Positions 20,401 through 31,951 of a stretch of 64,000 bases of DNA are shown here, in pieces. The first letter of the stretch is position 1; the number at the start of each line of letters is the position of its first letter. The position numbers were made by a program, and so were the translations under genes. Where the stretch lies: assembly GCA_030704615.1 (NCBI GenBank), contig CM060733.1, positions 2,296,001 to 2,360,000 on the forward strand, written 5' to 3'. Under the pieces are notes generated by a model, which made no database searches, was not told the origin of the DNA, and saw nothing but the letters and a program-made list of their open reading frames with translations. The DNA is from Takakia lepidozioides (taxonomy: Eukaryota; Streptophyta; Takakiopsida; Takakiales; Takakiaceae).

Positions 20401-23400
20401 CCCCCACAATACTTGTTTTCTGGTGAGAAATTTGGCCACACAGGGCCTGTCTGCCATGCTCAAACACCATCGTTTCATGCCTCTCTCTTATATCAATTTG
20501 AATCAACAACCCTGTAGGAGAAGATGCAAAGTGTGGCAGAGGAGATCCCTTCGGGGCAGGGGAAGGAGATCATTGTTGATGTTGACGATGAGTTCTATGA
20601 AAGCAAAGCCACTGAGATGCTGGGGGGTCAGAAGGTAAACTCTCAGCTTGTGGTGCAAAGTATGCTTGCCCCGGGTGGGAGGTTGAAGATTCCCCTGTGT
20701 AGGTTGGTTTCCATGCCCGTCGTTCGTCCACCCCTCATCAAAGACATTCTCAAGCTGGAGGCCGGAGTTTGTTCATGGGTATTTGGATGGATCCGCAGTC
20801 TTTTACGTTTCTACAAAGGATTCCAGAGGCAATGAGCTCCTTGTGGATGAGTCAATCGTGGACTCCTGGGATCCCATTTGGAGACAGGTGAACGAATCCT
20901 TCGAACTTCTTCTCTCCAGGAAACCTTCCACCCGGGCATTCTCAGGGAAGATGTTTCACGTTTGGGATGGCAACCACCGGTTGCTTGCATGGATGGCTGT
21001 CATTGGGAGGCTGCACTCACAGGAGGAAGAGTGGCATTACTCTGTTCGATCGATGGTGCTGGATTGTGACGGGAACATGATGGGTCTTCTGACGGCAATG
21101 AATGATGTGAACAGGTTGGTTTCTCATTCTACATGTTCCACTTGTGGTTCCGTGGTTCTTTGATTCAAGTCCTTGAATTTCATTCTGACTTTCAGATATC
21201 ATTCTGCAGAGGGACGGAGACATCGCATGTCAAAACGAGTCTGGTTCACACACTGTATAGGATACAAAGGATCGGGCAGATGCCCTTGACCAACTTCAAG
21301 ACCATCCTTTCAGCATAGACGTACAAGAAGTACGAAAGCTCCAAGACATTAGAAACGTGGTACTTGTTGACCCGTGAGGCTTTCATGGAGTACATGTACA
21401 CGGTGAGATACATCTTCCTTCATCTGGCCTTTCCATATTCCTGCTTCCACATGTTTGTTTCTGTTTGTTTCCCTTGACCTTGGGTTGATGCAACTCTCGT
21501 GCATTCCCTTGCAGCAAGACATTGCAGATGCAGGGGAGCGTGACAAACTGGAATACTACAGCTCAACCCCTGAGGAGAGAAGGACAGCAAAGGGGGTTGA
21601 GAGTCACATCCAGAAAGAGATGACCGCTACAAGAAGGACTATAATGAGTGCTTTGAGAATTGCCGACCCATCATTCGGATCGCAGTTTCTCCTGGAGATA
21701 AAAAACCATTATAACAAGCCAGACAAGCCAGAGATGGCCCAGGAGAAGTTGCATAGGTGTCTACTGCCGTTGTGTCTTCAGAACAGAAGGTGAAGTGGCT
21801 ACAGATATGGAACTTTGATCCATACCCACATGTTCCCCAGGCCGGAGAAAGAGAAGAAGACCCAGCGTGTCATTCCTGTCAGTGACAATGTGCTGGACAC
21901 ATGGCTTCACAAGGCCACTTACTGGAGCCAGGTGTGATGTCCTTTCCTGTGTCACTTTCTTTTCTCTTTTCCTGTCCTTCTCTTTCCATTGCCTCTTACA
22001 TTCGCCGTGATTGTTTTTGGGTTCATTCTTGCATTTGAATTGTTTTGCAGTTGGAAGAAAGGGCCCGGTCGGTTCTGCATACTCAGCTGGTTGATTATGG
22101 CATCACTATGACAGCACCGAAGGTCTCCTTCGAAGCATACATGAGGAAATGGAGAACCACAGTGTGGCACTCTTGTTTCTTTAGAGAGTTCAGCAAGGAG
22201 GGTGGCATCAGTCGAACAAATGACCTTGACCAGCAAGAAAAAGGAGAGGAAGCCTGGAAACGATGCCTTTACAGGTGCACACCCTGGGCCGTTCAGGCTA
22301 CTTAGTGTGTTGTGGTTGCAATGTACTGTGCCGCATACTATTTAAGGGGGTCTTCCTGGTGTGATGGAAAAGCTGAGAGACAATAACTGCATTGCATAAT
22401 GAGGTTGTCTCTGTTCTTGCAGGTACATAAAGTTTGTTCTCATGGAAGAGAATTGCTTAGACAAACATCCAGATTTCGTGGAGCTTTGGTTTGTCCCTAC
22501 TGGCAACCAGACCATGTTTACTACTGGGATCTTGCATGACTGGGGCCCAGACCATCTTTCTTCTTGTGGTTGGTATTTGGATTGCCCTCCTTCTGAGACC
22601 CCAGCTCCGGAGGTGTCTTTGAGGAGAGAGAATGAGCGTATTGCAGCCACTGCCGCAGCAGCCGACCTCGTGAGGACTCTTGCAAAGAAGGAGCCTCCCG
22701 CTCAGGATACCCCAGGTAGAGGAAGAAATGCAAAGGGAAATGATGTTGTTGGTGTTGGGGGAAAGGAAGGGGTAGAGGGAAGGTGGCACAAGGGCAGGGA
22801 AGTGTTGCAGATATTGGCCCAGTGGTGCATGTCCAGCAGACTCCACCGCATGGTAGGGGATCCGTGAGAAAGAACAAGGGGGTGGTTGATCCCAAGGACC
22901 CGTACCATGCAGTGGAACATCCCACGAGGGTCATTCGCCCTACTAGGTTGGAGATGGCCAACGTCGGGTTCCTTGCCATGATGGAGTCCAAGAAATCTGA
23001 TTTCAAGGGCGAGCCATCACCAGTGTGGGAGAGGATTGTGGAGTTCCTCGGCACGGTGCGTGTTCTCTTTTGCTTCTTCTCTGCTATGGGCATGGATCGT
23101 TTCAATCCTCTTGAGTATTCCATTGTAATTTTGTTTGCAGGCTAAAATGACCAAATCCTGGGTGAACGGGAAGGAGAAGCTATATGCAGCCAAACTCATC
23201 ATCTTGGACATCCCTGATGGGTTGGCAGTCCCGGATGTCCCTCCATCGGGTGCTTGTCCGGGTTGGAATGCTTTTGATGGGCGCTACTGGCGGTGGGTTT
23301 TCTCCTTTTGCAATTTTTTCCTGTCCGATGCAGGTGTTTTGGTGCTCATCCAGTCCATTGACGTTCGCTGTCGCCGTGCACTTGCCAGCTATTTGAAAGC

Positions 23401-24119
23401 CTCGGGCATGAGAGTCGTGAAGACATGGAATTATGTGAACAGCATGTACCTTACGAAGGGAGATCGTCCGGGAGAGATGGTAAATTTGTCTTCTTCTTTC
23501 TCTTCTTGGTGGTTATCGGATGGAGTTATAGGTCGCTTGAACTCATATGTAGGGGCCTGATTTTTTAAGCTTCTTAGTTCCTTGTGGATGTCCTGTTCAC
23601 AGACTCGTTTGTTTGAAACTGTTTGTCTCGTCCGAGTGCATCCACCAACGACTCCGGCCGGCATTGCGGAGTTCGCCATCACTCATGGGGGCAAGTTCAT
23701 AGACGACATGACAGATCCTCCCACGGATGACATGCACCACAACTACGTCGACAACAACGTGTGCTTGCGAAGGAGGAATGAGGTTCCTTGGAGAGGGGCG
23801 AGGGAGAGGAGCCCGACTTTCATTCAAATGATTGTGGAGTGCTGCACCTACACAGACGCCAGAGTTCTGGATTTGTCAATGGGCACAGGTTCGTCTTTTC
23901 AACATTCACATTTCATGAGGTTTGATTGAGCTTGCACTTTCAGCACTTCCCACCGTTCCAAATGTGTCTTCAATGTCTGCTTCCTTCATTCTATTCCACT
24001 ACATGTGCTTCGTACCACGCTTGCAAGGCCAGTGCGCGACATCTCTTTGGGATTGAAGGGGACACTACAACAGATGAGCGTTTTTATGACTTCACATATG
24101 ACTATTTTTTCAGTCTTAT

Positions 24120-24745
24120 ATGCGTTCATGACTACATCACTCTGTAGTGAAAAAAACCCTGTCATAGCGACTAGTCTTTAGAACTGCGTTTTGCAAGTCA
24201 TATCCGTGACTGCTTGCGTGGCACCTGGAGTCCTGCTGCAGAGAGGGTTGCAGTCACAACTATATGACTAATATATGACTACATTGTCTGTTGAGCGCTG
24301 CCTACATGGAGAGGCTTCAGCGGGACACGTGCGCCACTACGCAAGCGACACGTCATGCATTCGTCAGGGGATCATATGACTATATGTCTGCAAAGTGATG
24401 CCTACATGGAGAGGCGACGGATGGACACGTGCGCCGCTGCGAATTTGACATGTCACGACTTCTTGCCATGATCATATGACTACATGTCTGCACAGTGATG
24501 CCTACATGGAGAGGCGCTAGCGGGACACGTGTGCTATGGCAGATTTCACATGTGGTGACTACATGACTCGCTCATATGACTACAGGGATGTCTACATGGA
24601 GAGTTGTTAGCGGGACACTTGTTGCACTTGAGATGTGACATGTGACACACAGACAAAATATATGACTAGCATATATGACTACGGATCTTTACACGTGGTG
24701 AAAATATGGATAAAGAATGTCGTGTCATATACTGCCACGTGTTCT
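24120..24745. repeat. CACTA subterminal repeats
   Basis: CATATGACTACAT-like motifs and CCTACATGGAGAGGCG blocks recur roughly every 110-120 bases beside the left end. Opposite-orientation copies (GTAGTCATGTAC, ATGTAGTCGTA) lie near the right end. Such motifs serve as TNPA-type binding sites in other CACTA elements. Confidence 0.7.
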
Positions 24746-25219
24746 GGTTTGAGCAAGAGTGATGTCACGTGTCATCAAGATTGTTTTCCGAAATAGTTTA
24801 TATTTTTAATGTTCATATTTTATTTTTAGTTTTCATTTAATATTTAAAAGAACAGGGAGATTGCAGCTTTGGAATTTTTTTTTAATGGTATTATTTAAAA
24901 TGAAAGTGAATTAAATGATTTAAAATCTTCATTACATGGTGAAATTCCAACATGAAAACAGAATGGATCCCTCCTGCATACTATCAACCACAAGGAGAAT
25001 GAAAATAGTCAACTACATGGCAATACAAGCCCTATAAATCACATTACAAAAATCCAAATGAGACCAATGTCCCAATGGACACCTCAAAAGCCACAAGGTC
25101 AAAAAATCCATGCCTCAAAAGGCCCAACCAAAAACAAGCAAGCCCACACATGGGCTGAATTGTTGTAGCTAGTATGTTCTAGTGCTATTAGAATCAAGAA
25201 CTCTGTTAAACAGTGCAAT

Positions 25220-27190
25220 ACTGACTATCCCTTCCGCAGCTCCATAAGTTTCAGTAACTTTAGACTCCAAAGTGTTGTCTGGCCAACCACCTGCCCCAAC
25301 TCGGTCTGTTTCCTAACACCATTCACATATGGTAGAGGGGTGTTACTGACACATGCCTCTTTGATGTACACACAGGCATAATCAAGGGGCACAGCAGGGT
25401 ACCCGTAACCCACCACAGCACCTTGAAGAGCAACAATCAGCCCTACTCCACATTTCTTGCGTTTGGAGTTCACATCCAACAGCCGAACCTCGTCACCCAC
25501 CCTGAACTGTGATCCCAACTCCACACAAAAAAGAACACGATGTGAAAACCCATGACATACACACGACTAGGACACTCAACATTTGCGAATTAAAGAGAGC
25601 CCCAAGGTTGGAAAAAATAAAACAAACAAGACAACGGCCTGGACTTACTCCATTTGCAGTCTCCAGTGGTGGTGAGACATCTTTTGGGGGGCTACTCGCC
25701 GGGTCGACACTCTTGCCCCTCGTCTGTACCGGCTTGTCGACAATATCACCTTTGTTTGTCACAAGTTCCTGTGTCACAGACCAGAGAACAACCAGGAAAG
25801 CAATGAGCAAACATGAATAGTGAATAGAAACAAAATCCAAGTATGAATCAAACAAAAAAAGCCAACATGAAAAGCTGCAAAGAAAACCTAGCATTAATCA
25901 AGCAACCGAGGAGAAACATCCAGGAAAGCAATGCAATGAATGAACCCACAAAATTGTAGCCTCTGGAGCACTATCAGAATGTTTGTACCTTCACAGTAGC
26001 AGTGTTGTATGGTTGTTGTCCGAAAACAGGGTGAGACTCTAAAAACTTGGGAATATTGGCAGCTTTCGATGTCTTCCACAAGAAAGGCCACAACACCTCT
26101 GTTAGATACTCATCAGTTGGTGAATCTGGTTGCACCTTCCATGGCTTTGGAAAAATCCCACTGAAGGGAAGATTGTTTTCCGAATTATGCCTGCACGAAG
26201 CAAGGCCAACTGCATTCAGCACCCTCCACTTTATTATAGTATTGCAGCAACATTCAAAGCACTTCAATTTGTATCCATCGAAAACATCTAGGCTGGAAAA
26301 AGACATTGTTGCAGCAGAACTTAGGAAAGTACTTCTCCCCTTCCACTACACACGTGAAATGAAAGAAGCCAACCAACAGCATACCAGCCAAGAAAATATG
26401 AAACCAGCCAAGAAAAGAGCCAATATATGCAATGAAGGTCGACACTAAATGAAACTTATCCAATACTTACATTAGAGGAGGGAAGCTAAGTCTTACCTCC
26501 ATAAGGTTGCCTACATCAAATTTGGGAGCTTTCAGAATTTTTCCTTTCCGGTTGAATGAACTTGGCTACAAGATCCTTCAAATCACAAGTTTGAGCTTCA
26601 CACACAATGAACTTACAGGGATTGAGCTTCCAATGCGAACCAGAAGTCTTATATTGATAGCATTGTTGTAAAACACATGGACCAACAATGACAGTCTCTG
26701 GAATGACATATAGTACAGTAATGACATATAGTACAGCATGCCGCTTCCAGTTGACCATCTACCCATGTAGGTTTCTTGTAACTATCCTTCCACAGGGAAT
26801 CATAGGTAATGTGGAGCTTGAAATCCAGCCCTCTTGGATGAATCTGGACCCACACTCTATCCCTGCTCCTTCAGTTATCCATGCCTCTGACAGCCTACAA
26901 TTCTACCAGCAAACACCCCAACCATACTGGTGTGGAGTTCTTCCCCAAAACACCCAACCCTACTTATCACAATCTGAAATGCATCTGCTTCTCTCTGTAG
27001 TCCAACAGGCATTCGTCTTTTTGTCTCCATTGTCCCACCATTGGGGTCGGAAAGTGTTCACCCCAAAGCTTCTCCTCACCTCTATTATATGTTTTTGGAT
27101 ACTTCCCTGCTGCCACACTGGCAGTAACTTGCCAAAGTCACTCCAAACCACCACAGATCTACCCAACGACCTAATTTACAGAATTCAATA
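25220..27190 (-). pseudogene. Spliced ORF remnants inside the CACTA element
   Basis: Several minus-strand open stretches with plausible splice borders are seen. One includes PTDEYLTEVLWPFLWKTSKA and ends at a GTACAA donor near 25990. One is ELVTNKGDIVDKPVQTRG with a GTAAGT donor near 25650. The last starts LGSQFRVGDEVRLLDV and runs to the stop at 25225, with VVGYGYPAVPL and GQTTLWSLKLL. The final part looks like the C-terminal region often found in plant CACTA proteins (hydrophobic patch ending in a V-A/L-W-x motif), but I cannot assign it to TNPA or TNPD. No transposase catalytic region is visible. Confidence 0.4.
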
Positions 27191-28545
27191 TGCATCTTGC
27201 GGCCGAGTCTGATGAGAGGGCAACACAGGCTGAAATAGGTTGAAGAAGAAGTGCCCTACCACATTGTCCTTGACCTGTCCTGACCCATGGAGGATTTGAC
27301 CGATGACCTCTTATGTGTGCTACTTGTGTCTGTAGTCAGGTAATGTCGGATTGGTCTGTCAGATCAAACCACTACGGCGTACATGAGTAGTCAGAGATTG
27401 AAACACGCTTGCTAAGACCAAGCTGACTCTCCCAAGAATGGCGAGCTCGCTTCTCCTCGTCTCGTCTCCTCCTCCTCTTCTCCTTCGTGCATCATTTGCT
27501 CAACGCCTCCATCTCACGCCCCTGCATATCTTGCTATCATCGCGTTCCATCCCTCAGCTATGTGGTGTGGCGCAGGAGACAAAAAAACGCCAAGTCCCAG
27601 CCCTCCTTTCTGTTCACGATTACACTAATGGGCAACCTTATTAGCAATTTTTTTAACTTTTTTAAACCTAATGGGCAACCTTATTTGCATTATATGTGCC
27701 TTCAAAATGACACGTGTAGTGATGTAGTCGTATAAATAGAGCTCTGAAACCATCTTCAGTCATGGAGTCATAAGATTCCATGAAACGTCGTCCACGTGTA
27801 GTCAAACATATCACACTAGTCATATAAACCATCCCTGTCATCATGGTCAACAATGTTTGACCAATGCTCCCTAACTTTCCGGAGTCATGTAGTGATATCC
27901 ATTACTACAAAGTCATAAAACTAAAACTGTAATGCATTTCAGCGCTCTGTAGTCATGTACCTAGTGCAGTTTTTATAACTCCGCCAAAGCCGTAGTTCTA
28001 AAAACGCTCATCTCTTGTAGTGGGATGCTGAGATTTACAAGAACCTCCTGATGGGTTTGGGTGGACACACTTCTCAAGTCCTTCCAAAGCCCCGTCCCGC
28101 TGATATTGATACAGAGGAGACTTCCGACAAGGAGCTGGACTCCGACTTTGCCTGTGAGTAAGTTCAACCTGTGGATGCTTGCATTGTTGTTTCAATATCG
28201 AGAATCACTGTTCTTGAGGCAAAGTTCACATGGGAGACATCCTCTTCGTTGGACTTGTGCATTGCATCATTGTGTTCAAAATGGGTTTTTGTTGATATGT
28301 GCAGGAGTCCGCGTGTTTCTACTTACCCTCCAGGGCTATCACACCTATTTGGACTTCTTTCCAGTCCTCCTCGGTCTTGCGTGCTACCTGTCTATGCGGA
28401 GGCACTCGCAGCAAGCATGTCCGTTCATGGCACTCGGAGTCCACCCATCGACGGCCGTGGTAGAAGACGTGGTGTTGGGGCCAGAATCTTTGTGGATGAC
28501 ATAGCACAGGAGGTCGAGACTGATTCTGATGACTGTGACACTTGA

Positions 28546-29165
28546 TATGAAGTTTTCTTTTGGTTTTATTTGGGGCCAAATTTGAAATGGGATGGTTGTG
28601 TGTCTTTGTCGTCCTGTTTGCAATGTGTGCGTGGAATGCACATTCATGGGAACAAACTATTGTTGGAGATGGGGGTTGCATGGATTGCCCGGATTGTTCC
28701 TTCAATCTATTTAGTGTTTTGTGGACCTCACAGACTTGAGTGCATTGCAAAAACAAACAAACGACTTTGGTTCGTGTAGAGCATTCTCGCATCATTTGCT
28801 CGTTGGTCTCCAAACCATTCCTGCTAGAAGAATGGTTGGTGAATCCATCACGGTGAAGTCCACCTCATCAAAGAGCGTTCAGGCATTCTCAAATCTAATG
28901 AACATCCATGATGCTCCCGCACCTACCTGGCATGTTCGCAAGGGTGGTGAGTATAAAAAAAATTTCGCAGGGATCCGCTTTAGATGATGTCAGTGTGCAC
29001 CTCCTCACGACGTACCCACATAAACTTGTAAGGGCTTGGTATGTTGATAACGTCTGGATGGATGCAATGGATACAATGGATGTAACATATCCACTCTGCA
29101 TTCCCGGGAAATGGCTGATCAACCCGCGGAAATAGGTGACACCCGCGGAAATAGGCCCTGTATGC
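28546..29165 (+). other. 3' flank of the methyltransferase gene
   Basis: Sequence from the stop to the right GTGAGC terminus. No further gene is seen. A CCGCGGAAATAGG(T/C) motif is repeated near 29125-29155. Confidence 0.35.
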
Positions 29166-29240
29166 ATGCTGATGTGGCGTGAGCCTGTGCTGGGCTCACG
29201 GTTTCCTGGGCTCACAGGCTCACGGAATAGCACCCCCCCC
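29166..29240. repeat. GTGAGC-rich right terminus
   Basis: Contains GCGTGAGCC, GGGCTCACGG and GGCTCACGGAATAGC, then a C-run. The outermost part is the inverted counterpart of the left terminus at 13135. Confidence 0.55.
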
Positions 29241-29725
29241 CCCTCCCTCATGGAATTTGAGTGAGGATACAATTAAATAAGGGCTGAATGTCAGTGGGCA
29301 AATGGGGACATTCAGCCACTTGTGGGGATTGCAATTGTCTTCCTCTTGTTATGAACTATGAGGGCATTGGGTAGAGGGTGCAAGGATGAACCCACAACGC
29401 CCTCCGTCATCAAATTTGAGAAAGTTTCAAATTAAATAAGGTCTGGAACATGAGGTGATGGATAAATGGGCATGCAGGTCAGCCTGGGCCATGTTTCAGC
29501 TTTGATTAAATTGTTTTGTGGTCTAATTGAAGTTGGTAGTAAGTAGGGGCTTCAACTGCAATTCCACAGGCCCCTCCCTCACTCCATTTGAGTGAGGATA
29601 GAATTCAACAGGGGCTGAAGCACCCCCTCGCATGCTCTATATGGGCGGCTGTTTCAGTTCTGAGTTCTTTATTTTTTTGTTGTGATTTACATTAAACCAT
29701 TCAGGGTGTGCAGCCATGAACCAAT
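29241..29725 (+). repeat. Array of diverged ~200-bp repeats, right part
   Basis: Continues the array seen at 12030-13127 in the same orientation, with CCCTCCCTCATGG, GGGCAAATGGGGACATTCAG and GGGTAGAGGGTGCAAGGATG. It starts mid-unit exactly where the left part stopped. Confidence 0.8.
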
Positions 29726-29935
29726 GCACCCTCACTCCCTCCTCAATGGCTATCTTTCATTTGTAGTTTGCCATGCTAAGCTTATGAGTTCTTTATTAAT
29801 TTCTGCTCCCGGACATGGATGGTGTATGTTACAGGAGGACCTGTTGCATTGTGGGGATTGAATTGGTTTAGCAATGACTTCATCCACCACATCCGGAACC
29901 ACTACGAAGGTTGCTAGTTTGATCAGACAGACACC

Positions 29936-30187
29936 ATGACATACATCTTCTTGGACATTTGGGTCGACAAGTATATACGTACCAAGCGAGGAAATCTAAG
30001 ACAAAGTCATTGGCAAGATTTTGTGCATGATTTCAACCAGCACACTAGAAAAAATGCTACCAAGGACGAGAGGCGATCCAAGCACGACAGCATGAAAAAA
30101 CGTTATAAGAAAGAACGAGAGGAAGCAGAGGACTTGAAACTCCAGATTCTTCGAATGAAGCTAGAGTTTATAAGCTCTAATCATTGA
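29936..30187 (+). CDS. Myb/trihelix-like DNA-binding protein fragment, likely Harbinger-associated
   Basis: The frame encodes 83 residues from ATG 29936. FLDIWVDKYIRTKRGNLRQ is followed by HWQDFVHDFNQHT and SKHDSMKKRYKKEREEAE, the pattern of a SANT/trihelix (Myb_DNA-bind_4) domain with three spaced aromatic residues and a basic third helix, then a short coiled coil. PIF/Harbinger elements typically encode such a Myb-like protein beside the transposase, and a Harbinger-type transposase lies 0.7 kb downstream on the other strand. The reading frame appears truncated at its N-terminus; the sequence just upstream (TGCATTGTGGGG) has no clear start. Confidence 0.6.
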   Translation: MTYIFLDIWVDKYIRTKRGNLRQSHWQDFVHDFNQHTRKNATKDERRSKHDSMKKRYKKEREEAEDLKLQILRMKLEFISSNH

Positions 30188-30889
30188 GATTCAGATTGTT
30201 GTATGATTGATAGGCATGTATGGTGGATATATATGAGTGTGTGTGTGTGGTGCCATGCACTCATTGCAAGAGAGACATTGTACTAATCAAACATGGAAAT
30301 GAAGCTAAATAGATATATATATTCATTGGCATCAAATCTTATTTTATAAGAAGGAAATTACACCATGGAGAAAGTTTGTTTCCTACTCCATATGTTAAGT
30401 AGTTTCATTCGGGCCCGGTTAATTCTAGAGTGGTCTAGGAATTAGCGTGGTCCAAGAGTTAAAAGAGGGGGCCAATGTAATAAGGCCACCTGTATTAATT
30501 AACGAAATGAAGGGTGCGAAAAAACGATGGCAGAAAGCTGATAGCTATTAAATAGGGGATGGTGATACCTATTAAATTGGGGACAGGTGTCAAGTGGTGG
30601 GAGTGGGCCTGGTTAGGGTCTGCCATGTGTCCCACCCTTCTAGAAAGGTCCCACCGCCCTCATAGGGTATAAATAGGAGAGCGGGGCTCTTCCTACTTAA
30701 GTAAGTAATTACTTACTAAATTAGTAGCTTATTACTAGCTAGGGGGCTCTGCAGACGTAGGGCCCCAAAAGAAAAGAAAACAAGAACCATAGATCTATTA
30801 ATTAATAGAAACCACAATACCCTCAATATTGCAAGAGAATACTTTGAATGACTTTTGCTCTTCTGGTAGAGAGTCTTTCACTCTCCGGC
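30188..30889 (+). promoter_or_regulatory. Non-coding region with TATA box, promoter- or LTR-like
   Basis: GGTATAAATAGG (TATA at 30668-30675) follows a stretch containing ACAGGTGTCAAGTGGTGG and CCTTCTAGAAAGGTCCCACC. The downstream part is rich in ATTA and CTAG motifs. Related sequence (CAGGTGTCAAGTGGTGGTTTC and CCTTCTAGAGAGGCTCC) occurs at 42260-42380, so this is probably a repeat-derived promoter. A (GT)n run sits at about 30236. Confidence 0.4.
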
Positions 30890-31951
30890 ATTCTAGGAAT
30901 AAGAATGTCATTCAAGTTCAGGTAGTCATTTTCATCTGGAGTAGCACCCTCAATAGGTTGCTCTCCATCCATCTTGCAGAAATTGTGTAAAGCAACACAT
31001 GTGAGGATGACTTGGGCCGCATATGAGATTGTGAAGTTCAGAGCCTTTAGAACCCTCCATCTATTTTTTAGTTGTCCGAATGCATTCTCGATCTTTGCTT
31101 TGCCTTGCGCAAATTCCTGTCATATGAATCTTTCTGCGGGTCTCCACACCCTCTAGCTGAATACGCCTTTGTCAAATTGACGAGCAGAGGATAGGCCGAG
31201 TCCCCAACAATGTATGACGGATTCGAACTCCAACAATTGTCTGCACATGGTGTTGAAGCACTTCCTTACTCATCATTTTTCGATAGAGTGATGATGCTCG
31301 AAAATGTGTTGCATCGTGAGTGCCTCCAGGCGCCATCACACAAGCATCCCAAAATTCAAAGTTGTGGTCACACACAGCTTGCAGGAGTACATTGTGGTGG
31401 TCGTGTCTGTTCCAATAATCTGCTGGTACATACATTAGCTCTGGCTTCTGAGCCAACCTAGTATGCAAGCCGTCTATAGCTCCACATAGATTAGGCAAAC
31501 CTGTCAAGTCCATAAACCCTTGGATGATAGAATTTAATCTCTCTCCTTCAGGTATGCTAAAGAATTGTGAATATAACATTTTTTTGTTGGAAAGACACTC
31601 TGTGACAATCTTGGTGTACTCATACACAATACTTCTACCAACACAAAATATATTGGCAACAAGTCTATTAGAGTACCCAAAGGCAAGTTTGTTTAGAACC
31701 ATAGCCACTGCTCCATCGACTTTAATTGTTTTTCTCAAACTGGTTGTCTGTCTCTCAATGAAAGGTCTTAGTAAATCATAGAGCTTGCAAAATGGTTGGT
31801 ACTTCATTCTATATGTCTCTAACCACATTGCATCTATGACCTCAGGGTTGAAATGCCAGACATCATTCTGGATCGTTCTCCAGTTGTGAATCGATCGAGG
31901 AAATTTCCACCACTCCCTGGACCGCCTCTGTCTTATATACTCACTGACCAT
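30890..31951 (-). pseudogene. PIF/Harbinger-type (DDE_Tnp_4) transposase, frameshifted
   Basis: From ATG 31951 the protein shows VDGAVAMVLNKLAFGYSNR, then LCGAIDGLHTRL with the first catalytic Asp. Next come YWNRHDHHNVLLQAVCDH and FWDACVMAPGGTHDATHF with the second Asp. In another frame come YIVGDSAYPLL and KIENAFGQLKNRWRVL with the catalytic Glu, and VALHNFCKMD. The final block IPRMPE ends the homology near 30890. Frame changes occur near 31212 and 31115, so this copy is inactive unless the sequence is wrong. It is convergent with the Myb-like gene. Terminal repeats of the element were not located. Confidence 0.85.

Larger units (their letters stand above)
24063..28022. mobile_element. CACTA (En/Spm-type) transposon with GGA target duplication
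   Basis: The left end reads CACTACAACAGATGAGCG and the right end, reverse complemented, reads CACTACAAGAGATGAGCG; 23 of the first 24 bases match. The element is flanked by GGA on both sides (24060-24062 and 28023-28025), the 3-bp duplication expected for CACTA elements. Removing it restores the host reading frame across ARHLFGIEG and DAEIYKNLL. Length is 3960 bp, short for an autonomous copy. Confidence 0.95.
18093..28545 (+). pseudogene. ParB-like / amino-type DNA methyltransferase fusion gene, spliced, decayed and CACTA-interrupted
   Basis: Exon 1 (18093-18401) encodes an acidic tail. Exon 2 starts at 20518. A ParB/sulfiredoxin-like motif, HVWDGNHRLLAW, lies at about 20960. Further exons start near 21196, 21514, 22051, 22423, 23142 and 23602 with GT-AG borders. 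The methyltransferase region has AAKLIILDIPDGLA (motif IV position, normally D-P-P-Y; here the aromatic is Asp), LVLIQSIDVRCRRALASYL, then VLDLSMGTG (motif I) and ARHLFGIEG, DAEIYKNLL across the CACTA site. IV-before-I order is that of beta-type N4/N6 methylases. The last exon ends TGA at 28543-28545. Damage: frame breaks near 20760, 21230, 21750, 21840 and 22760, and TAG at 21316-21318. Related ParB-methylase fusions occur in phages and bacteria. Confidence 0.68.
13128..29240. mobile_element. ~16-kb putative MULE-like DNA transposon carrying a methyltransferase gene
   Basis: The diverged repeat array is interrupted here. The left flank ends CCCTCCCTC (13119-13127), the right flank starts CCCTCCCTC (29241-29249), and joining the flanks rebuilds an ordinary array unit. 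Nine bases is the usual MULE target duplication, though the C-run blurs the edge. Both ends carry GTGAGC-rich termini: left GCTATGGCGTGAGCC at 13135-13149, right (reverse complement) GCTATTCCGTGAGCC at about 29211-29230. Inside lie a MULE-like SWIM transposase on the minus strand, a ParB-methyltransferase gene on the plus strand and a later CACTA insertion. Without the CACTA the element would be about 12 kb. Unity of the element is inferred from the ends, not proven. Confidence 0.6.

Noticed and set aside
20960-21000. HVWDGNHRLLAW as a kinase catalytic loop (HRD-like)
   Set aside because: No kinase subdomains nearby; the DGNHR pattern and downstream methylase fit a ParB/Srx-like fold better.
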